Of a stretch of DNA of 64,000 bases, positions 1 through 11,226 are shown in pieces. The stretch lies in the NCBI GenBank assembly GCA_950097015.1, contig CATNEN010000038.1:5625001-5689000 (forward strand), in the 5' to 3' direction. The stretch is from Macrostomum hystrix (taxonomy: Eukaryota; Platyhelminthes; Macrostomidae). Made by a program: the position numbers and the translations under genes. The notes beneath the pieces are model-generated. The model was not told the DNA's origin. It worked only from the letters and a program-made list of their open reading frames with translations, and searched no databases. Every line of letters begins with the position of its first letter. Within the stretch, counting starts at the first letter, position 1.

Positions 1-3000
1 AGCTCGTCCTGATAAGCCTTGCAGGTGACGCCCCGATGAGCAGCCCGGCAGGTGACGCAGTTGTGCTCGTGGCACACCGGGCAGTTGAACTCGTTGACGG
101 CGTCGATCAGTTCAACGAAGGCCTCGCAGTTTGGCGTCACGCAGTGGAAGGCGTTGGTGATCAGGGCCTCGGCCTGGCGCAGTCCAAGGCGCTGCAGGCG
201 GGCGAGCTGCTCGGCGGAGAGCAGCTCGCCCAGCTCAGCGTCCGTCACCGTCTGCTGACAGGGCGCGCAGGGGCAGATGACGGGCAGGCGGTCCGAGTTG
301 AGCGCGTGGTCCCGCAGGCAGTTCTCGCACACCTCGTGGCCGCACTCGCGCAGACGAAGGCCCCGGATGCCGTCGTCTTCATCGCCACCTACGTCATTCA
401 GGCAGATCGGGCACTCGAAGCCCTGCTGAGCTGGCACGGGAATCAGTGACTGCATCGTCAGGTTGAGCAGCTCGCGGTGGTTCCTCTCGCGCTCCTGCTC
501 CATCTGCGGGTTTTGTGGGGAGCGGCACTGAAGCAACAGGGAAACTGTACTCAAGCAACAGGGAAACTGTACTCAAACAACAGGGGAAACTGTACTCAAG
601 CAACAGGGGAAACTGTACTCAAGCAACAGGGGAAACTGTACTCAAGCAACAGGGGAAACTGTACTCAAGCAACAGGGGAAACTGTACTCAAGCAACGGGG
701 GAACTGTACTCAAGCAACAGGGGAAACCAGCTCACCCGTCGCAGAAACTCGGCCTGCAGCTGCAAGTCGCGCTGCTCCTGCAATTGCTGCATCTCATCTG
801 GCACTTCGTAACCAGCCGGGCGAGCGGTGCCGCACACCTCACAGCCGGGTCGCACCGGCTCATTGCGGAAGGTGCATGTGGGACAAGACCAGCCAGGCTT
901 TGCAAAGTTGGCGAGGAGTCGGCGTTACGGGATTTAGTAAGAATTCTAAGAAACATTCCATCAGAGACAGTCTATAGAGTTCTAACGATTGGCGTCTCAT
1001 CAAATAATTCCAAATTGCAGCTCATCAAATAACTTTAAGGAATGGCGGCTTATCAAAGAATTCAAAATGGCGGCTCATCAAAGAATTTTAAAGAAAAGCG
1101 GCTTATCAAAGAATTCTAAAGAATAACGGCTCATCAAAGAATTCGAAAGAATGGCGGCTTATCAAAGAATTCAAAATGGCGGCTCATCAAAGAATTCTAA
1201 GGAAAAGCGGCTTATCAAAGAATTGTAAAGAATGGCGGCTTATCAATGAATTCTAAAGAATGGCGGCTTATCAAAGAATTCTAAACAACGGCGGCTCATC
1301 AAAGAACTCTAAAGAATAGTGGCTCATCAAAGAACTCTAAAGAACGGCGTCTTATCGAAGAATTCGAAAGAATGGCGCCTTATCAAAGAATTCTAAAGAA
1401 CGGCTTATCGAAGAACTCTAAAGAATGGCGGCTTATCAAAGAATTGTAAAGAATAGCGGCGAATCAAAGAATTACAAATGGCGGCAAATCTAAGAATTTA
1501 ATGTAACAGTGACTTTAGGGGGCATACTAATCGTTTTTAGGATAGCTCCCATGCGTTCCCTGCGTCCCTTCCCCTCCCCCTCCCTTGTCTCCCCCCGATG
1601 ACTCATCGTTCTGTGACATTGAGATGTCAAAACCTTTCTCGGTCGTAAATAATATTTTTTGTCTTTTTGCTGTCAAAATGCGCCTATCTCCCTCATTTAA
1701 CCATGACTCTTCGAACTATAACGCGCCCCACCCCTTCATCATTTCATCTTTTTGATCGCACACCCACCTCCCTCCCTTCTATGTTTTTGTAATAAATAAT
1801 TGTTATGTAATCTCGCATCCGCCCCACTCCCAGGCATTAAATCATCCCTCTTCTCGGGAATACACCCAACCCACTCCCTTTCCGACCAATAACCGATTGG
1901 CAGGCGAGGCATGTGATCTGGCTTTCCAACATCTCGGTCAAGGTCGGGTTGATCACGCGATCACCGCGTGAGCGCGTGACTCTGGACTCTATCTAAGTGA
2001 GTGGTGCGGCGTGCAGTTGGGGCAGCCAACGCTCAACCTTTATTCTTTTCGATCCTGTCCCTTTCGTCTACCGTTCGACACCTTCGTGGGCCTTCTTCTC
2101 GTGATCGTTCCGTACTCAGATCTCAGTTCGCCCCTTGCCGCACCACCCGCCCAGAGTCGCATCGCTGGGCCACCCCGCCTTGTCCTTTTCCCGAGCGCTG
2201 AAGGGGGAACTGTCGTAGCTACCTGTTCTTCTTCAACCGGCTGTTGCCGGCCCACCGAACCCGCCGAGCCATCATCGCCGGCATCAGAGCCATCGGGGCG
2301 AGTCTGCAGCTTCTGTCGTCCAGCCAGCACCGCCTGCTTATCCTTCTCTAGCTGCTGTTGAGTCGGCGGCCAGTACTCGCTGTTTGAGGTCAACAGGTAA
2401 GTCAGCACCTGAGAATGAGAATCATTTAATTGTTTTAATACTCGAAATGAACTTCCTTTGATTTGATTTATTCAAGAATACTGCTAGAAGCCAATCTAAA
2501 AATATTCAACGAGTAGTAATCCATCTAGAAACACCATAAGAATCCTTCTCAAAATCTAAGAAGAATCCTCATCGAAATTCTGGATGAATCCTACAAAAGA
2601 AAGAAATCCACTATAAATCCTCTAAGAAACCCACTAGAAATTTTCTAAGAATCCCACTAGAAATCCCCTAAGAACTAAACTAGAAATCCCATTACAATCC
2701 AACTAGAAATTTCTTTAGAATCTTACAAGAAATCCCTGAAGAATCCCCCTAGAAATCCCCTAAAAATTCGCTAGAAATACCCTAAGAATCCAACTAGAAA
2801 TCCTTTAGAATCTAACTGGAAATCCCCAAATAATTGCACAAGAAATAAAAAAAATTCCCGTTTTAAATCTAATAGGAATCTCACTACAAATACTCAGAGA
2901 TTCATTTTTTAAATCCCCGAATGATCCCACAAAAAAGCAGCTAATAATCGCAGTCCTAATCACTCTAAAATCCCAGTTGAAATATCCAAAGATCGCACGA

Positions 3001-3488
3001 TAAAAAACCATAAAATTCAGATTAAAAATCCCCACGAAAATCCCCGATATAAATCCCAGGAGAAGCCTCTATAAATCCTAGAATGAGGATCCGCTGACCT
3101 TCAGCTCGCCGCCTGTGGTCAGTTCGCCCAGGAGTTTCTCGTCACCGGCCAGCTGCTTGCCGCACAGGCAGCGCTGTATCTCCTTCGGCAGATTGAAGGC
3201 CAGCAGGCATTCGTCTTTGAGGTCGGCAATGCAGGCGTGACGGGACATGACGAGGCGGAGCGGCTGGCTGACCCGGTCCTGACCCACCTGCAGGGTCAGG
3301 GTGACCAGCAGGTGATCGTCAGGCAGGGTGCCGCCGTGGTTGGCCTCCGACTCGGCGTAGACTTTGAAGCTGCTGCAGCGCGACGAAGCCAGCTGAGCTG
3401 CCAGGTCTTCCGCTTCGGCATTACGATTGCCGGCTAGAGCTGCGTGGAGTTTCGCTGTCAGGTGGGTGACTTGGGCTGACACGGGCAT
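1..3488 (-). CDS. RBCK1: HOIL-1-like RBR E3 ubiquitin ligase (LUBAC subunit), 3' end outside window
   Basis: Partial minus-strand gene, exons 3488-3099, 2408-2223, 897-736 and 503-<1, all joined in phase 0. Residues 1-140 carry a ubiquitin-like (UBL) fold of the HOIL-1/SHARPIN type, whose last strand is completed by exon 2. Residues 193-214 are an NZF zinc finger with Cys197, Cys200, Cys211, Cys214 and the ubiquitin-binding Thr-Phe pair. Exon 4 opens RING1 (Cys277, Cys280, Cys300, His302, Cys305, Cys308) and then the IBR (Cys367, Cys372, Cys387, Cys390, Cys395, Cys398, His402, Cys407). The order UBL-NZF-RING1-IBR and motifs such as RPGCEVC and VNEFNCPVC match HOIL-1. In the family it joins HOIP and SHARPIN in the linear-ubiquitin complex and can form ester-linked ubiquitin; the catalytic RING2 cysteine would lie beyond base 1. 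Start: ATG at 3488, just before the UBL; an earlier exon is not excluded. The exon 1 donor (GTCAGC) is weak, but the joined sequence fits the family exactly. Confidence 0.88.
531..723. repeat. 23-bp minisatellite in HOIL-1 intron 3
   Basis: About eight copies of a 23-bp unit containing ACTCAAGCAACAGGGG, filling most of the intron between the NZF and RING exons. It is open in several frames but is bounded by a good donor at 735 and acceptor at 504 on the minus strand, so it is read as intronic. Confidence 0.9.
975..1500. repeat. 28-bp degenerate minisatellite in HOIL-1 intron 2
   Basis: About 18 imperfect copies of a unit containing GGCGGCTTATCAAAGAATTC. It lies in the intron between exons 2 and 3 of the HOIL-1-like gene. 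The rest of that intron (1500-2222) is pyrimidine-rich single-copy DNA with no recognisable feature. Confidence 0.85.
2500..3080. repeat. Degenerate short tandem repeat in HOIL-1 intron 1
   Basis: Diverged tandem copies of a short unit with the core CTAGAAATCCCCTAAGAAT, more eroded than the other arrays in the window. They occupy most of the intron between the UBL exon and exon 2. Confidence 0.7.
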
Positions 3489-3719
3489 CGCCGAGGCTGT
3501 TACGCTGCTGAGGACTGGAAAATGCTTATCTTGTTAAATTATCATGCGCAAACTATGCTACTGACCAAAACATAATATATGAAACTATTGTGAATATAAA
3601 TTGGTTTCAAAGCTTCAGGTTTCATTACAAATAAAGTAACGCCAATCATTAAAAAATAAACTGTCTTTTAATAATTTAAGTGAACAAGAGGTTCAAATTA
3701 TAGTGGCCATTCTTATAAT

Positions 3720-4795
3720 TATACTTATAGTACACTACAGCTTCTAATCAGTCATGTACACTAGAGATTCCAATAATTTAAGTACATTACATGTTTCAAT
3801 CATTAAAGTACAAAACTGATTTCAACCATCAAACTACAATAGAGATTTCAACCATTAAAGTACACAAGAGATTCCAATTATTGAATTACACTAGAGATTA
3901 TAATCATTTAGAGTACACTAAAGATTCCAATCATTAAAGTACACTAGAGATTTCAATCATTTAAGTACACTAGAGATTTCAATCATTAAAGTACACTAGA
4001 GATTCCAATCATTAAAGTACACTAGAGATTTCAATCATTAAAGTACACTAGAGATTTCAATCATTAAAGTACACTAGAGATTCCAATCATTAAAGTACAC
4101 TAGAGATTTCAATCATTAAAGTACACTAGAGATTTCAATCATTAAAGTACACTAGAGATTCCAATCAATAAAGTACACTAGAGATTCCAATCATTAAAGT
4201 GCACTAGAGATTTCAATCATTAAAGTAAACTAGAGATTCCAATCAATAAAGTACACTAGAGATTCCAATCATTAAAGTGCACTAGAGATTTCAATCATTA
4301 AAGTACACTAGAGATTCCAATCAATAAAGTACACTAGAGATTCCAATCAATAAAGTACACTAGAGATTCCAATCATTAAAGTGCACTAGAGATTTCAATC
4401 ATTAAAGTACACTAGAGATTCCAATCATTAAAGTGCACTAGAGATTTCAATCAATAAAGTACACTAGAGATTCCAATCAATAAAGTACACTAGAGATTCC
4501 AATCAATAAAGTACACTAGAGATTCCAATCAATAAAGTACACTAGAGATTCCAATCATTAAAGTGCACTAGAGATTCCAATCATTAAAGTGCACTAGAGA
4601 TTTCAATCATTAAAGTACACTAGAGATTCCAATCAATAAAGTACACTAGAGATTCCAATCAATAAAGTACACTAGAGATTCCAATCATTAAAGTGCACTA
4701 GAGATTTCAATCATTAAAGTACACTAGAGATTTCAATCATTAAAGTGCACTAGAGATTTCAATGATTAAAGTACAATAGAGATTTCAACCACAAT
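3720..4795. repeat. 26-bp minisatellite between the two UBL-NZF genes
   Basis: About 40 copies of a 26-bp unit built on CACTAGAGATTCCAATCATT, with C/T, AT/AA and A/G variants interspersed. It lies upstream of the HOIL-1-like gene start and downstream of the paralogue. The units abut directly with no spacers. Confidence 0.93.
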
Positions 4796-4799
4796 AAGT

Positions 4800-6027
4800 G
4801 AAAATCCAAATCTTATGCCTACACAATTAGTTTTCCTAATCTTTGAGCACTGATATTTTAATCATACAACTGTGCTAATGATTTTAAAAACTTAAAGAAC
4901 ATTAAAAATAAAAGCAAAATAATGATTTAGCGAAAAAGAATAACTTGCACTTGAATTTGCGTACTTTTTATTTGGAAAAAAATTGAAACAAGTGAAGATG
5001 GCATGAGAGGATCATACGATTATGTGCTAAAATTTGACGATAGTTTGACATTATTCAAGTAAAATATTCACAAAGAAGAACCCCACAGCAATGCTCTGGT
5101 AATGTTTTGTTTCTAAGAATACATAATTTTTAACAAAAATGTCGTTTTAACAGTAGGACTACCAAGCCACCTTGTCACTCATGTTACCCCTAGGTATAAA
5201 AATGGGGAAAACATTGGGCAGCGCCCGAATGCTAACGGCGTTTGGTGGTGACTGACAGACTAGGCGATGGTGCACTGTGGTTGGGCTGCGCCTAATATTT
5301 AGGCTTGATCAGTGAAATTGGAGACATTTGCGTCAGGGTGTCCATAGTGGCCTATTTCCACCTGTTGTAGCCCTTGAAGGTCCAGAAAATCCGTCTAGAT
5401 AAAGGTAGGTGACCACCGAAGACGGAGATGATGCAGGCACACTCGGGTGACATGCTCATTAATTTTGAAGGCCTTCCAAGGCCGCAATGACTCACAGTGC
5501 TAATTCGTGTGTATAAGCTAATAAACATTGGTTGGTGCATATCGCTGACAGCTACCTAGAAACCGCAGATAAACAAATGAAACGATAGCGAAAAATCATA
5601 GAAATGAAAAAATTGCCCGCTACTAAAGACAATCAGTGCCTCTGAGTGTTTTTAGTCCAGCAATCAACCATTTAATCGTCATTAATAATCGGTAAAAATG
5701 ACAATTAAAAGATTGATAAATTGATTTATACGATATGCAGGAATATAACTCTGTGCTAATCGACCACATCGGATGATCCGGATAGAACATAGGACTCACT
5801 GCTGGGCTGAGACCAACGGCTATTCGACTGAACAAGGCTGGCAGTTAGTCAGTGACAGACTTCTTAATCCTGCAAAAGTCAGAGTACGGCGTCCAGTGAT
5901 TAGTTCATTAGTCTAGCAATCCCATTGTTCTTTGCCTGATTGTTGAGACCTCATTAGGATCGATAAAGTACTTTAAGTATGTAGGATTTTGTAGTTTTAT
6001 CTATAGCTTTCTAATATACGAGCGTGG
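4800..6027. other. Intergenic, no recognised feature
   Basis: AT-rich DNA between the 26-bp array and the hAT MITE. A few short ORFs occur, but none has splice context, a domain or biased composition that supports coding. Confidence 0.6.
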
Positions 6028-6423
6028 ATCTAAAGCAGAGGTCGGCAAGTTGCTACTTGCTAGCGGGCCGCATTGACTGTAGAAACATGAGATAGGGGAG
6101 AGATGAGACACGGGAGAGATGAGACACGGGAGAGATGAGACACGGGAGAGATGAGACACGGGAGAGATGAGACACGGGAGAGATGAGACACGGGAAAGAT
6201 GAGACACGGGAGAGATGAGACACGGGATAGGTGAGACACGGGAGAGATGAGACACGGGAGAGATGAGACATTGGATAGATGAGACATGGGAGAGATAAGA
6301 CTGAGGAGAGATGAGGCAGGGGAAAGATGGAACAGGATACTGTAGGGGCAACGGGCCGGATTTGGGAGCCTCGAGGGCCGCATCTGACCCGCGGGCCGGA
6401 GTTTGCCGACCCCTGATCTAAAG
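6028..6423. mobile_element. hAT-type MITE with 8-bp target duplication
   Basis: Element 6036-6415, 380 bp, flanked by perfect 8-bp direct repeats ATCTAAAG (6028-6035 and 6416-6423). Its termini are inverted repeats beginning CAGAGGTCGGCAA on the left and CAGGGGTCGGCAA on the right, the classic hAT-superfamily end. The terminus and 8-bp duplication together identify hAT. There is no transposase ORF, so it is non-autonomous. The centre (about 6090-6330) is a 16-bp minisatellite. Confidence 0.92.
6090..6330. repeat. 16-bp minisatellite inside the hAT MITE
   Basis: About 14 copies of AGATGAGACACGGGAG, with drift toward the right end, amplified inside the hAT element. The same motif reappears at 59720-59790 and 60390-60690. 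Confidence 0.92.
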
Positions 6424-6705
6424 TGTATTGCATAGCGTAAATTTATGAACAAGTAAAAAAATATATTTACTTATATATAGGCTCTAAAATGTACTTTTAT
6501 GCATAGGATCGAAGATTTAGGATGCGAAAGGTGTAAATTTATTAGTAGGGTAAAAATGTTATTTTACGGTAGGAATCAATAGTGAATTTTTATAATAAAT
6601 AATCAATTAGTATAATGTAATTCTCTGATTAGGATCTAAAGTTGACTTTTTGGGAAGCTAATTAGGATAAATTATTATCAGCCTGTGTTCAAGCCGAGTC
6701 CTGAA

Positions 6706-7047
6706 GGGGTCGGTGGCAGAGCGGTTAACGCGTTTGCCTACCGCGCCAAGGTCCCTGAGTTCGATTCCGCGGCGAGGCCACGTTCATTTGAGGTGCAGCC
6801 GCGGAGAGAAGGCTTGGGGGCTTGTCGTTCAATTTACGCTTTTGAGGGCCAACCTCCAAGGCACAGTGAAGTGTACACTGCCTGATGATGAGAAAGTCAG
6901 GGCAGATGTACACACCTGTGTGAGCGTATGCCTGCGTACAGTATCTGTGTGCTCAGGAGTCAGCGAAATGGGCAGAATTGCTTCCTCGCTGACTGCGGGT
7001 CCAGTGTCACCAAATGATGTGCCATTGCCCGCAGCCGTATTGCAATT
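6706..7047 (+). mobile_element. SINE family 1 (tRNA-derived), copy 1
   Basis: The head is tRNA-like with pol III box A TGGCAGAGCGG and box B AGTTCGATTCC, but lacks a plausible intact anticodon arm. The body of about 270 bp is shared with five other copies here (8882-9154, 15693-15938, 24180-24485, 43789-44106, 62064-62391). This is one of the most complete copies. Confidence 0.88.
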
Positions 7048-7105
7048 ACATTATTATTATCCGGGTCCTGTATATGTCCTTTTTATTGGGATTTCATTGT
7101 GCTTG

Positions 7106-7385
7106 TAGCCTTGCGATAAGAGCGTCGGACTCACGACTTGAAGGTCGGGGGTTCGATTCCCGACTCCACTGGAACAATTTGTGTCATTTAGCAATACACT
7201 TAACTCTGCAGTGCTTCAGCTCACCCAGCTGTTAAATGGGTGCCAGCACTAGCTGGAGTAATTGAAAGTGGGTGTGGCGTCTCCCCAGTCCATGGACTGG
7301 ACAGCCGTACGCAGCCTTCAGATTCACTGAGAAAATTCTTCGGCTGTGCTGCCGGCTGCACATCTGACCCAATTCGGGCAGATTT
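7106..7385 (+). mobile_element. SINE family 2 (tRNA-derived), copy 1
   Basis: A second SINE with a different tRNA-like head (box B GGTTCGATTCC, degraded box A) and a body that includes AGTCCATGGACTG. It shares sequence with 28763-29071, 32405-32600 and 62395-62655. It begins within 60 bp of the family 1 copy and provides the in-frame stop for the last visible exon of the UBL-NZF gene on the opposite strand. Confidence 0.85.
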
Positions 7386-9661
7386 CTATATAATTTTCAA
7401 GCCTAGCACTCACCGTCGAAGTGTCAGATTCAAAAGCGTGACGATTCTGGTCGGAATTCAAATTCTGGCCGGATCTAGCTCGAATCAATCTCTTCTGCGA
7501 GTTTAATTGCTGCTGGGCAACCGGGAAAGCTGAGTTGATTCCTAATATCCTGCGATTTGCAGACAGAACATTTCCCGTCGGCCCACGAGCCAGTCTTTGC
7601 TGCAGCCGTCCCATATTTTGCTGCTGCTGCTGCCTCCTCTGCTGCTGCTGCTGTTGCTGTTGATGCTGTTGGATGCGAAGAATTGAAATTAAAATCCGGT
7701 TTGAGCAGTGCTCACAAAGAATTGTGACTGTAGTACAGTTTGAGCAGTGCTCACAATGAATTGTGACTGTAGTACAGTTTGAGCAGTGCTCAAAATGGAT
7801 TGTGACTGTAGTACAGTTGCAGTGCTCACAATGGATTGTGACTGTAGTACAGTTTGAGCAGTGCTCACAATGAATTGTGACTGTAGTACAGTTTGAGCAG
7901 TGCTCACAATGGATTGTGACTGTAGTACAGTTTGAGCAGTGCTCACAATGAATTGTGACTGTAGTACAGTTTGAGCAGTGCTCACAATGGATTGTGACTG
8001 TAGTACAGTTTGAGCAGTGCTCACAATGGATTGTGACTGTAGTACAGTTTGAGCAGTGCTCACAATGGATTGTGACTGTAGTACAGTTTGCAGAAAGCAC
8101 GAATAACCACTTACCGTAGGCCGCATCTCCTTTGGCAAATTAACGGGCACCCAGCCAGTTCTAGCCAGCGGACAGTTACGCAGGCTGAGCAGAAACTCCC
8201 TGCCATAGCGAATCTTGGGCTTGGACGGCGGAGCTGGCATCGCCACGGGGATCGGCTTCGGCAGTTGGAAGGTTTCCTCAAACTGACTGAGGAGTCTACT
8301 TTGCCGCTCAACGCCGACAATAGCAGCAACTGAGACCGTGTCCGAGTCTGTGTCCGAATTTTCCGAGCCAGAACAGCTGTCCGGCCGGCAGGCTGAGCAC
8401 ATCTCGCAGCCTGGACGGCGCCAGGGATTTCTGAAGGTGCAAATTTGGCACTCCCAGGTGCGGGCCTGGGGTGGGTGGTTTCCAGTGGGGGTTATGCACA
8501 AGCCTGATGCAATCTGACCCTATCGATCAGTCATACCTGATGGTATCTGACCCTATCGCAATCTCACCTCTGCTTCTTCATCCGTTGCCATGGCAACTAG
8601 TGGAGCTGCATCAACAATGGCGGTGGCATTTGCCTCGAGCGATTCGCCAATTCCCAGGTCGTTCTGTACTTCCTCGGCCTCAGCTGCTGTAGCGGCGGGC
8701 TCTGAGGCGGCAGCGAGTCCACGAGGTCGCGGTTTGCTGAGCACGTAGAGGTGAACCGGTCGAGTCTCACTCACTGCACCAAGATCGCTCAGACACCTTG
8801 GAGTAAGAAAATTAGCAATTCGAAAATAACCTTGTTACATACAGAACACAGGTGAGTACACTGGTGAAAATAATAAACACAGATCGCTGACTCCTGAGCA
8901 CACACGCACACAGATACTGAGCGCAGGCACAAGCTCACACATGTATGTACACCTGCACTGACTTTCTCATTGTCAGGCAGTGTGCACTCTCACTGTGCTT
9001 TGGAGGTTGGCCCTCAAGGGCGTAGATTGAACGACAAGCCCCCAAGCCTTCTCTCCGCGGCTGCGCCCAAAATAAATGTGGCCTTGCCGCGGAATCGAAC
9101 TCCGGGACCTTGGTGCGGGAGGCAAACGCGTTAAGCGCACTGCCGCCGACCCCCAGGCAAACACAATTAAAAGAGAGTGGATTACGAAATCATGGTCTCC
9201 ATATACTGTTTGCTGCATGAAGTGTAATTTTCTCACCGCTGGTCCGTCGCCACCAGCCCGCCGACAATCCAGACTTGCCGACCAGCCGGTAGGTCGCCAG
9301 CTGATCGCGCCTCCATCCGAGAGCGCAGTTCGCCAATTCGCGTATCTGGGCGCGCCATCAGCCGCAGAAGCCGGGGCTCCGTGCCCCGAGCCTCCAGCTG
9401 AACTGGCAAAGCGAACCAGCCTTCCTCCAACAGCGAGCAACCGACGCCAGTTGGGACCTTCGGCGTAGTCAGCGGAGCCGGTGCTGGCCGAATGTCCAGC
9501 AGGATGCGCTGCTTGCTCAGTAGGCGGGCCTGAAGTGCAGCTTCTTCGGCATCGCCGGAGCGAATGGCCCCCTCGAGGCGGGCTGCCACCGACGAGACTG
9601 AGGCCCACCAAGCTGGGGTGTCAGAGGCAGCAGCAACCTCGTCAGATGGCCCTGGCTCCAG
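7324..9661 (-). CDS. UBL-NZF protein, SHARPIN-like or HOIL-1 paralogue
   Basis: Minus-strand gene, exons 9661-9237, 8796-8568, 8465-8115 and 7665-7414, with split codons agreeing at each junction. The first visible exon has the helical lead-in and UBL body typical of HOIL-1/SHARPIN (QVWIVGG near its end). Exon 2 completes the final strand (VHLYVLSKPR), followed by an acidic linker. Exon 3 starts directly with an NZF finger (WECQICTFRN then RPGCEMC) that keeps the Thr-Phe ubiquitin contact, then a Ser/Asp stretch. Exon 4 is Gln-rich. No RING or IBR is visible, so the architecture is closest to SHARPIN, a LUBAC scaffold. The true start is upstream of 9661 and was not located; the CTG at 9661 follows a good acceptor. 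After 7414 either the GTGAGT donor leads to an unseen exon or the frame reads through to a stop at 7326-7324 inside SINE 2. Confidence 0.78.
7690..8092. repeat. 39-bp minisatellite in UBL-NZF intron
   Basis: About ten copies of a 39-bp unit containing TTGTGACTGTAGTACAGTTT. The unit length is a multiple of three, so both strands stay open. It is bounded by a consensus donor (GTAAGT at 8114) and an acceptor at 7667-7666, so it is read as intron. Confidence 0.9.
8882..9154 (-). mobile_element. SINE family 1, copy 2
   Basis: Family 1 body and tRNA-like head on the minus strand, with box B equivalent GAGTTCGATTCC and a damaged box A. It lies in the first visible intron of the UBL-NZF gene. The distal part of the body seen in copies 1 and 6 is missing. 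Confidence 0.85.
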
Positions 9662-9699
9662 CTGAGAATGTGAAACAAGGTGTTGTGTATTTTTTATGT

Positions 9700-11226
9700 A
9701 CTTCTAAAAACCCTTAAAAAATAAAATCCATTTGAGAATATTTAATGTTAAATGGTAAAATATTAAAAATCTATTTTTGTGAAGTTATGACTAGATTTTA
9801 ACAATGTTGCAGTATAACTTGAAATTTTTTGTTCAAGACTAAGAGTTCACATATTTTTATAGCCACAGCTTAGCTAACTTTCAAACAAAAAAGAGACATA
9901 TAGATGTCTATAATGTCTATAAGTTTTTAATTTGTGTTAGAAACCCAAAAATTTCTAGTGACTATATACAAATTACATTTTTCTTTATTAATTAGGTTGC
10001 TAGACGTTATTGTGGTTTTGATTCAAGTCTGCTCTAAGTCTAGTTTAACTAATTGCGAGTTGCTTATAGTTAAGTATGTTAAAAAAAGAATTGAAAAAAA
10101 ATAATATTTTAGAACTTCTGTTTAACTAGCTAGCTAATATAAAATGAATCACAAAGAAAATAAAACTCTTTTTAAGTATCTAGGTTTCATATTATATATA
10201 TAAAGTTAAGATACGTTATATAATTCTTAATAAATAAATTTTAAATAACAGGCAAAGACCGATAGCTACTTCGCTTAAAACTTTTGTCTTTGTTAGTGTC
10301 TCTTAGTTTCATTGATGTTCTTGTCCTATGCTGATTGGCAGCTTTAATGGGCTGAATCTTAAGTTACTTAAATTTATTCTAAAAATGATAAATATTTCAA
10401 TAGGATCGTGGAGGGAAATCAGGATCTAAAATCAGGATGTATGTATTTTTATATCTTTATGAGCACGCTCAAATTAAGCAGTAAGTTCCAACCAGTGAAA
10501 TTGTGAAAACGAAAACTAAAACAAGTAATTAATTTCTAAACAAGGCATCAAGTTAAATATGAGGGTCACGGGATTAGGCAAAACCGTTTAGCTACATCAG
10601 GCCTCTAAAATTTAGAACCTGTGTAAACAACTGGCAATTAATTAATCTAGAGATTTGGCACAATGCTACTCATCAATTAAGTCTTCGCTTTTGTTATAGT
10701 CGAGCTTGTACGCAAAACACCGACACATCACAGCCAGAGATTTTCAATTTGGCTTCCCACATGCATAATAAATGATAAGAAAGAATGCGCCACTTGTACA
10801 GGGCTGAGGCATCTGTCATAGAGAGCCATCAGCTGAATTACAAACTCGTGCTTCCCGACACTTCTTTTGCTCGCGTATCTTGTTGGCCAAAGTTCAATGA
10901 TCACTTTGCATCGAACTTATCTAAAACGCGTTGCTTTTACTAGGGTAACTAGCTTGTTTATAATGGTTAAATGGTTCCTTGTCTTTTACGCTCATGCATC
11001 GTGCAGTTAATGCTGAAAATTGACTCAGTTATAGAATTGTGTTCTGCGTCCTAACTTGATTTATGCCCTGAAACTAAAAATAGGTCTGTCGATCGTATTT
11101 TAGTTTGGCACGAAATTGCATAGGCCATAGAATTAGGAAAACATTTTATGTCACTTCGATCTAAGCTCTCTGTGAAAAGTCTATAAATCGGTGTTTTTTA
11201 ACAAATTTTCTGTCACATGATCGAAT
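9700..11226. other. AT-rich intergenic, divergent-promoter interval
   Basis: About 1.5 kb of AT-rich single-copy DNA between a minus-strand gene (from 9661) and a plus-strand gene (from 11227). It should hold the unlocated 5' exon of the UBL-NZF gene and promoters for both. No ORF or repeat of note is visible. Confidence 0.5.

Noticed and set aside
3720..4795. CRISPR-like direct repeats
   Set aside because: The units abut without unique spacers, the host is a eukaryote, and there are no cas genes.
5352..5835. Short minus-strand ORFs as extra exons of the UBL-NZF gene
   Set aside because: No family similarity and no convincing splice sites in the required phase.
6711..6785. Functional tRNA gene
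   Set aside because: Box A and B are present, but no proper cloverleaf or anticodon arm, and the same head recurs on a shared non-tRNA body: a SINE.
7690..8501. Cys/His-rich or Gln/Ser-rich repeat protein fused after the NZF exon
   Set aside because: The NZF exon ends at a consensus GTAAGT donor (8114), and what follows is a 39-bp minisatellite that keeps frames open by its length.
8973..9611. 212-codon minus-strand ORF as a gene
   Set aside because: It overlaps the UBL exon in another frame and ends in SINE 1; the UBL frame has family motifs and matching splice sites.
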